The notes beneath the pieces are model-generated. The model was not told where the DNA came from and did not search any database. It was given only the letters and a program-made list of their open reading frames with translations. Of a stretch of 64,000 nt of DNA, positions 59,477 through 64,000 are shown piece after piece. The DNA lies in NCBI GenBank assembly GCA_947166625.1, contig CAMVEX010000003.1, forward strand, positions 62,001-126,000, in the 5' to 3' direction. A program made the translations under genes and the position numbers. The stretch comes from an uncultured Clostridia bacterium. Lineage in GTDB: Bacteria > Bacillota > Clostridia > Oscillospirales > Acutalibacteraceae. Every line of letters begins with the position of its first letter. Position 1 is the first letter of the stretch.

Positions 59477-61647
59477 TTATCCTCCGACCAGTTTGCCAGC
59501 AGATCGGCAAACGGGTTATTCACCGTCTTTTGCTTATTCTGCTGTCTAATATAATTTTCAACATCGCGTTTGCCCGCGCCCGCGCTCTCCTTGCGTTTAT
59601 TGAAATCGGTGAGTTTTTCGCGGTATCCGCAAACGCAGTAAAACATCTTTTTATCGCCCTCGCCGCGCATTTCAAGCTTTTTATGGCATTCGGGGCATCT
59701 TGCGTTGGTTATTATCGAAACGCTCTTTCTGTAGCCGCATTCGCGATCCTGACAGACGAGCATCTTGCCTTTTTTGCCGTTGACCTCAAGCAGATACTTG
59801 CCGCATTCGGGGCAGACCTCTCTTGTGATATTGTCGTGATGATAAACGGCGTTGCTTTTTTTGACATCCGAAACGAGAGAGACGGCGTAATCTCGCATTT
59901 CATCAACAAATTTTTTATCGCTTTCTTTGCCGCTTGCTATGAGTGAGAGCCGCTGCTCCCATTTAGCGGTCAGCTCAGCGGATTTGAGCTCGGGAGGGAC
60001 TATGCCGATAAGCTGCCTGCCCTTTGAAGTCGGATAGATCTCTCTGCCTCTTCTCTCAATGTAGAATGAATCGAAGAGTTTTTCAATAATATCCGCCCTT
60101 GTCGCCGGGGTGCCGAGCCCGCCCGCGGATTTGAGAGCCTCGCGGAGCCTGCCGTCCTCGACGCGGTTTGAGGGATTTTCCATTGCCGTGAGCAGGGTGG
60201 CTTCGGTGAATCTCGGCGGAGGCGCGGTCTTGCCCGCGACGATTCTCACATCTTTTACCGTGACCGCCGCGCCCTGATTGAGAGCGGGCAGGGATTGGGA
60301 TTTGACATCATCCGCGCTGTCGGCGTCATCATAGAGAGAAGAATCATAAAGCGCCTTCCAGCCTGCGGAGATAACGCTCTGACCCTTGGCGTAGAAATTA
60401 TATTTTCCGGCAGTCACCTTCACCTGAACTTCGTTATATTCATAAGCGGGGCTGAGCACGGCGATAAATCTGCGCACGACCAGATCATAGATATGAAGCT
60501 CATCGCGCGTGAGCTTGTTGAGATCGACATATTGCTCGGTCGGGATTATGGCGTGATGATCCGAAACGAGGGCGTCGTTTACGATGAATTTTGTTTGCAG
60601 GGGCTTTGAACGGAGTACGGCGTTTGCCGCCTCTCTGTATTGACCTATGGCTATCGCCCTGAGCCTTTCGGGGAGAGTGGCGACAACATCCTTTGTGATA
60701 TATCTCGAATCGGTCCTCGGGTAGGTGAGGAGTTTATGCGTTTCATAAAGGCTCTGCATAAGCGACAGGGTCTGCTTTGCCGAGTAGCCGTATTTTTTGT
60801 TTGCGTCGCGCTGAAGCTCCGTCAGATCGTAGGCGGCGGGCGGATTTTTGGATTTATACTGTTTTTTTACCTCGGTGAGGATCGCCCTCTGACCCTTGAC
60901 GGCCTGCGCGATCTCCTGAGCCGCGGCGGCGTCAGAAAAACTCGCCTGATTGCGTTGATCCTTGTAAAGCGCCGTGAAGTTGCCGAGATCCGCCTTGACG
61001 GTGAAATAATCCTTGGGTCTGAATTTCAGAATCTCCTCTTCGCGCTGAACTATCATTGCGAGAGTGGGGGTCTGGACTCTGCCCGCCGAAAGCTGCGCAT
61101 TATGTTTGCAGGTGAGTGCTCTTGTCACATTCAGCCCGACGAGCCAATCCGCCTGCGCCCTGGATTGGGCGGAGCGGAAAAGGTTATCATACTGCGAGGC
61201 GGGCCTGAGAGAGGCGAAGCCCTCGCGTATGGCTTTATCCGTCTGTGATGATATCCACAGTCGCTGAGCGGGCTTGCGGCAGTTTGCCTTGAGGAGGATC
61301 CACCTCGCCACAAGCTCTCCCTCTCTGCCGGCGTCGGTGGCTATTACGACCTTATCGACCTCTTTGCTCGCGAGCAGGGCGCTGACCGCCTTAAACTGCT
61401 TTGAGGTCTGGCCGATCACAACGAGTTTCATTTTATCCGGCAGCATGGGCAGATCTTCCATACGCCAGGCTTTGTATTTATCCGAGTATGCTTCGGGGTC
61501 GGCGAGGGTGACGAGATGGCCGAGCGCCCAGGTAATGATATATTTATCTCCGATCAGACAGCCGTTGCCGCTCTTTTTACAGCCAAGCACCCGGGCTATA
61601 TCTCTGGCGACAGACGGCTTTTCGGTCAGTACAAGTGTTTTAAACAT
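59473..61647 (-). CDS. topB: DNA topoisomerase III
   Basis: A 724-residue type IA topoisomerase: Toprim domain (LVLTEKPSVARDIARVLG, VIATDAGREGELVAR), active Tyr in LTYPRTDSRYI (about 308), conserved SAGRVQTPTLAMIV, and two C-terminal zinc-ribbon segments (CPECGKYLLEVNG, CPECHKKLEMRGE). It relaxes and decatenates DNA. ATG at 61647 has TTGGAGGTATTCCG. It begins an operon with a binding lipoprotein and the GH5-like protein. Confidence 0.93.
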   Translation of the reverse strand: MFKTLVLTEKPSVARDIARVLGCKKSGNGCLIGDKYIITWALGHLVTLADPEAYSDKYKAWRMEDLPMLPDKMKLVVIGQTSKQFKAVSALLASKEVDKVVIATDAGREGELVARWILLKANCRKPAQRLWISSQTDKAIREGFASLRPASQYDNLFRSAQSRAQADWLVGLNVTRALTCKHNAQLSAGRVQTPTLAMIVQREEEILKFRPKDYFTVKADLGNFTALYKDQRNQASFSDAAAAQEIAQAVKGQRAILTEVKKQYKSKNPPAAYDLTELQRDANKKYGYSAKQTLSLMQSLYETHKLLTYPRTDSRYITKDVVATLPERLRAIAIGQYREAANAVLRSKPLQTKFIVNDALVSDHHAIIPTEQYVDLNKLTRDELHIYDLVVRRFIAVLSPAYEYNEVQVKVTAGKYNFYAKGQSVISAGWKALYDSSLYDDADSADDVKSQSLPALNQGAAVTVKDVRIVAGKTAPPPRFTEATLLTAMENPSNRVEDGRLREALKSAGGLGTPATRADIIEKLFDSFYIERRGREIYPTSKGRQLIGIVPPELKSAELTAKWEQRLSLIASGKESDKKFVDEMRDYAVSLVSDVKKSNAVYHHDNITREVCPECGKYLLEVNGKKGKMLVCQDRECGYRKSVSIITNARCPECHKKLEMRGEGDKKMFYCVCGYREKLTDFNKRKESAGAGKRDVENYIRQQNKQKTVNNPFADLLANWSEDK

Positions 61648-61676
61648 CGGAATACCTCCAAAATAATCCACTATAA

Positions 61677-61706
61677 ATAATAGCATTTCGGAGGTATATA
61701 TGTCAA
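61677..61706 (-). promoter_or_regulatory. Promoter for topB
   Basis: On the minus strand TTGACA (61701-61706) and TATTAT (61677-61682) are 18 bp apart, about 30 bp upstream of the topB start. Confidence 0.7.
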
Positions 61707-61792
61707 CAATATATGAGTTTACAAATTGTTTACAAAATAATTAAAGGGATTTTGCCGAAAAACGGCGTATTAGTTTGTGAAGGGGTGAGAAA

Positions 61793-62794
61793 ATGGCGAG
61801 TATCCGCGAGCAAAAATATGAGAGGGAAAGATTGCTGCTGTCACCTTCGGCGGCGTTTTCATTCAACACAAAAGGGCGTCTTGTTCCCGAAGAGGAATGC
61901 TCCGTGAGGACGGAGTATCAGAGAGACAGAGACAGGATAATCCACTGCGGAGCTTTCCGCAGGCTCAAGCATAAGACCCAGGTGTTTCTTTCGCCCGAAG
62001 GGGATCATTACCGCACAAGGCTCACCCACACCCTTGAGGTCGCCCAGATAGCCGACACGATTGCCGACGCTCTCGGATTAAACAGAGATCTGACCTGCGC
62101 CATTGCTCTCGGCCACGACCTCGGGCATACGCCCTTCGGCCACGCGGGCGAAAGGGCTCTCGCCGCCGCCTGCCCCCACGGCTTCAAGCATTATGAGCAG
62201 AGCCTGAGAGTGGTGGATAAGCTTGAGAAAGACGGCGAAGGGCTCAATCTCACCTACGAGGTGCGCAACGGGATAGTGAGGCATACAAACGGCGCCCCCG
62301 CCGATACTCTCGAGGGCAGGATAGTCCGCCTGTCGGACCGCATAGCCTATATCAATCACGATATTGATGACGCCGAGAGCGCGGGGATACTCACGGAGGA
62401 TGATATACCCGTTGAGATCAGGGATGTGCTCGGCTATTCCAAAGCCGAGAGGATAAATACCCTTGTGCTTGATTGCGTCGGCAGCAGCGGCGAAGATATT
62501 TCTCTGTCGCCCCAGGTCGGTATGATATTCGATATGCTTCACAGCTTTATGTTTGAAGCCGTATATACGAACCCCGCCTGCAAGAGTGAAGAGGGCAAGG
62601 CAGCCGAAATGGTGGCGACGCTCTACAAAAAGTTTTCAAAATATCCGGAGCTCATGCCGGATATGTATATAAAAATCGCAAGAACGGAATCTCCGGAGAC
62701 AGCCGCGTGTGATTTTGTCGCAGGCATGACAGACCGCTATGCCGTCAAGGTTTTTGAGGATATGTTTGTGCCTCGGGGCTGGTCCGGGATCTGA
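61793..62794 (+). CDS. dgt: Deoxyguanosinetriphosphate triphosphohydrolase-like protein
   Basis: A 333-residue HD protein: EYQRDRDRIIHCGAFRRLKHKTQVF, then the metal His in LTHTLEVAQIA, the HD pair in ALGHDLGHTPFGHAGE (about 107) and RLSDRIAYINHDIDDA. This is the compact form found next to dnaG in Clostridia. It hydrolyses dNTPs to nucleosides and triphosphate. Ribosome site AAGGGGTGAGAAA. Confidence 0.92.
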   Translation: MASIREQKYERERLLLSPSAAFSFNTKGRLVPEEECSVRTEYQRDRDRIIHCGAFRRLKHKTQVFLSPEGDHYRTRLTHTLEVAQIADTIADALGLNRDLTCAIALGHDLGHTPFGHAGERALAAACPHGFKHYEQSLRVVDKLEKDGEGLNLTYEVRNGIVRHTNGAPADTLEGRIVRLSDRIAYINHDIDDAESAGILTEDDIPVEIRDVLGYSKAERINTLVLDCVGSSGEDISLSPQVGMIFDMLHSFMFEAVYTNPACKSEEGKAAEMVATLYKKFSKYPELMPDMYIKIARTESPETAACDFVAGMTDRYAVKVFEDMFVPRGWSGI

Positions 62795-62813
62795 ATTTCG
62801 CAGAGGTAGAAAA

Positions 62814-63851
62814 ATGAAAAAAAGAATTATCGCGCTCATGCCGGTTTTTGCGGTGTTCATCGTCGTTTTTGCCGCGATGAATGTTTCCGCGAGCTGGTCG
62901 AGCGACATTTCCGGAGGAAAAAAAGTAGCCATTAACGGCAACCCGTTTACGGCGGATACATTTTTGGGAGTTGATTCCCTCTATTCAACAGAGAATCAGA
63001 CCTATTCGAGCAGCGAGCTTGTAGTCAGATTTTACAAGGAGGCCTACGGGCTGAATGTTTCATCCGGAGCCAACGGGCCCATTATCACCTCCGACGGCTA
63101 TGATCTCAAATATCCGCGCAATCCGGCGCAGGGAGATATTGTCTATTCGCCTTCAACGGGCAGATGGGCGATAGTCAAAAACGCCGGGAGGAATTCGCTC
63201 ACGCTCTTTGAACAGGATGCGGAATCCGAAGGCAGCGCGCTCGTTGACCGTACTCTCAAATATCCGTCCGATTCTTACGTTGTCCTGAGCCCGAGAGCGC
63301 AGACGGGCAGGGCAGCGCCGACTCTCAAAAATGCGGCTACGGGTCAGACGGTGCTGACCGCAAACGGCAGGTATGACGAAACCACCTCCCCGGCGACAAC
63401 GCAGGAGCCGTCATCCTCCCGGGCTCAATCCTCCTCTGAGCCGACCTCGGGTAAGGATAAAAGCACTTCAAAAAACGAATCCATATATAAAGACAACGAT
63501 AATGTAGCCTATACCACCTACCGCAGCAACGAAACCTCAGCCGCGCCGGCGAATCCCGTGTTTACCACGGCGCCGATGCCCTCGGGATACGAGGAGTTTT
63601 TCACTTCGTCGGCAGACGGTGAAAGTGCGGAGAGCGAAACACAATCGACCGATTATTACGATATTTATTCCGGCGAGCAGTATGAAACAAGAGAGATTTC
63701 CACCGCTCCGCCTCCGGCAGAGGAAAAGAAGCAGATGGATCCTACGCTGATATTCGGCATCGCAGTCATAGGCGGCATAGTCTTTATCACAGCCGCCGGT
63801 ATTCTCGCGGGAGTTGCCATAAAGAAGCGCGGCGAGGATGATGACGATTGA
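62814..63851 (+). CDS. Exported protein with degenerate CHAP/NlpC-like domain
   Basis: A 345-residue protein: signal peptide (about 1-27), a domain at about 45-165 laid out like a CHAP/NlpC fold (SSELVVRFYKEAYGL, AQGDIVYSP, RWAIVKNAG, FEQDAE), a Ser/Thr-rich linker (185-295), and a C-terminal membrane helix (about 310-335) followed by RGEDDDD. The usual catalytic Cys is Ser (about 66) and the usual His is Arg (about 117), so it is probably inactive. No sortase signal. It separates dgt from dnaG. Start after GAGGTAGAAAA. Confidence 0.6.
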   Translation: MKKRIIALMPVFAVFIVVFAAMNVSASWSSDISGGKKVAINGNPFTADTFLGVDSLYSTENQTYSSSELVVRFYKEAYGLNVSSGANGPIITSDGYDLKYPRNPAQGDIVYSPSTGRWAIVKNAGRNSLTLFEQDAESEGSALVDRTLKYPSDSYVVLSPRAQTGRAAPTLKNAATGQTVLTANGRYDETTSPATTQEPSSSRAQSSSEPTSGKDKSTSKNESIYKDNDNVAYTTYRSNETSAAPANPVFTTAPMPSGYEEFFTSSADGESAESETQSTDYYDIYSGEQYETREISTAPPPAEEKKQMDPTLIFGIAVIGGIVFITAAGILAGVAIKKRGEDDDD

Positions 63852-63892
63852 TCCGTGACGCATATTTCAGAGTGAGAGGCAGGTGAGGAAAT

Positions 63893-64000
63893 ATGCCGAT
63901 AAGCAAAGAATATATTCAGGATCTGCACGACAGAGCGGATATCGAGGAGGTTATTTCCTCCTATGTTTCGCTCAAACGAACCGGCAGGAATCTCAAAGGT
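63893..64000 (+). CDS. dnaG: DNA primase, 5' part only
   Basis: The first 36 codons (MPISKEYIQDLHDRADI, VISSYVSLKRTGRNLKG) match the start of DnaG; the zinc finger and catalytic domains lie beyond the window. ATG at 63893 follows AGGTGAGGAAAT. DnaG makes RNA primers at the replication fork. Truncated by the window edge. Confidence 0.9.
   Translation, partial: MPISKEYIQDLHDRADIEEVISSYVSLKRTGRNLKG

Noticed and set aside
61652-61697. Inverted repeat ATACCTCC / GGAGGTAT that could hide the topB ribosome site
   Set aside because: The upstream arm lies in the spacer of the TTGACA-18-TATTAT promoter, so it would not be in the transcript.
61718-61736. Two TTTACAAA repeats 11 bp apart before dgt
   Set aside because: No matching -10 at a proper distance and the region is simply A/T-rich; kept as chance.

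Overview
The window is a stretch of chromosome from an anaerobic Gram-positive bacterium, most likely an uncultured gut Clostridia lineage (Oscillospirales/Ruminococcaceae-like). Signs of this are strong GGAGG-type ribosome sites, class B sortases, a SpoIID-type domain, pyruvate phosphate dikinase, a DUF3784 protein and a dgt-dnaG neighbourhood. Species cannot be assigned from the sequence alone. No tRNA, rRNA, CRISPR array or insertion sequence was seen.

Layout. (1) 0-6.5 kb, plus strand: a LytS/YesM-type histidine kinase with a SARP-like response regulator, two small proteins, then a PHP metallohydrolase, a GPH-type sugar transporter and a YdjC/ChbG deacetylase, which look like a glycan-use unit. 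(2) 6.5-21.4 kb, minus strand: an accessory island of 17 genes, followed by two plus-strand genes up to 22.4 kb. It encodes KptA, a dGTPase-like HD protein, a uracil-DNA-glycosylase-like protein, a PPP phosphatase, a DnaA-like ATPase fused to a nuclease-like domain, a WYL regulator, eight unrecognised proteins, a P-loop/SLOG fusion, a soluble FtsH-like AAA protease, a stripped-down DnaB-like ATPase, one more unknown and a NADAR protein. (3) 22.5-32.9 kb, minus strand: two-component system, lipoprotein, MIF-like protein, ComEA, AsnRS and L-fucose genes. (4) 33-42 kb, plus strand: cysteine desulfurase, ThiI, CinA, two class B sortases and a membrane protein with an apparently permuted SpoIID domain. 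(5) 42-52 kb: PPDK, a regulator, a glycoside hydrolase, a zinc-ribbon membrane protein, an EamA transporter, a hydrolase and a DUF2238-like protein. (6) 52.5-64 kb: a third two-component system, a GH5-like protein, a peptide-binding lipoprotein, topoisomerase III, dGTPase, a degenerate CHAP-like exported protein and the start of dnaG.

The strongest candidate for an undescribed system is the 6.5-22.4 kb island. Four copies of a 24-bp partly palindromic element (ATGGGTA-N5-TGCCCC type) lie at 12.43, 17.60, 20.63 and 21.42 kb. Each sits 7-8 bp upstream of a -10-like hexamer facing the minus-strand genes, where a -35 would normally be. One copy precedes the WYL gene itself. This suggests a single regulon, controlled by the WYL protein, linking DnaA-, DnaB- and FtsH-derived ATPases with SLOG, KptA, NADAR and HD enzymes of nucleotide/ADP-ribose chemistry. 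Such content is typical of prokaryotic conflict (anti-phage or stress) systems, but the function here is inference.

The second notable region is the sortase cluster, where a single membrane protein joins a degenerate CinA-like cytoplasmic part to an extracellular SpoIID-like domain whose conserved blocks appear in circularly permuted order.
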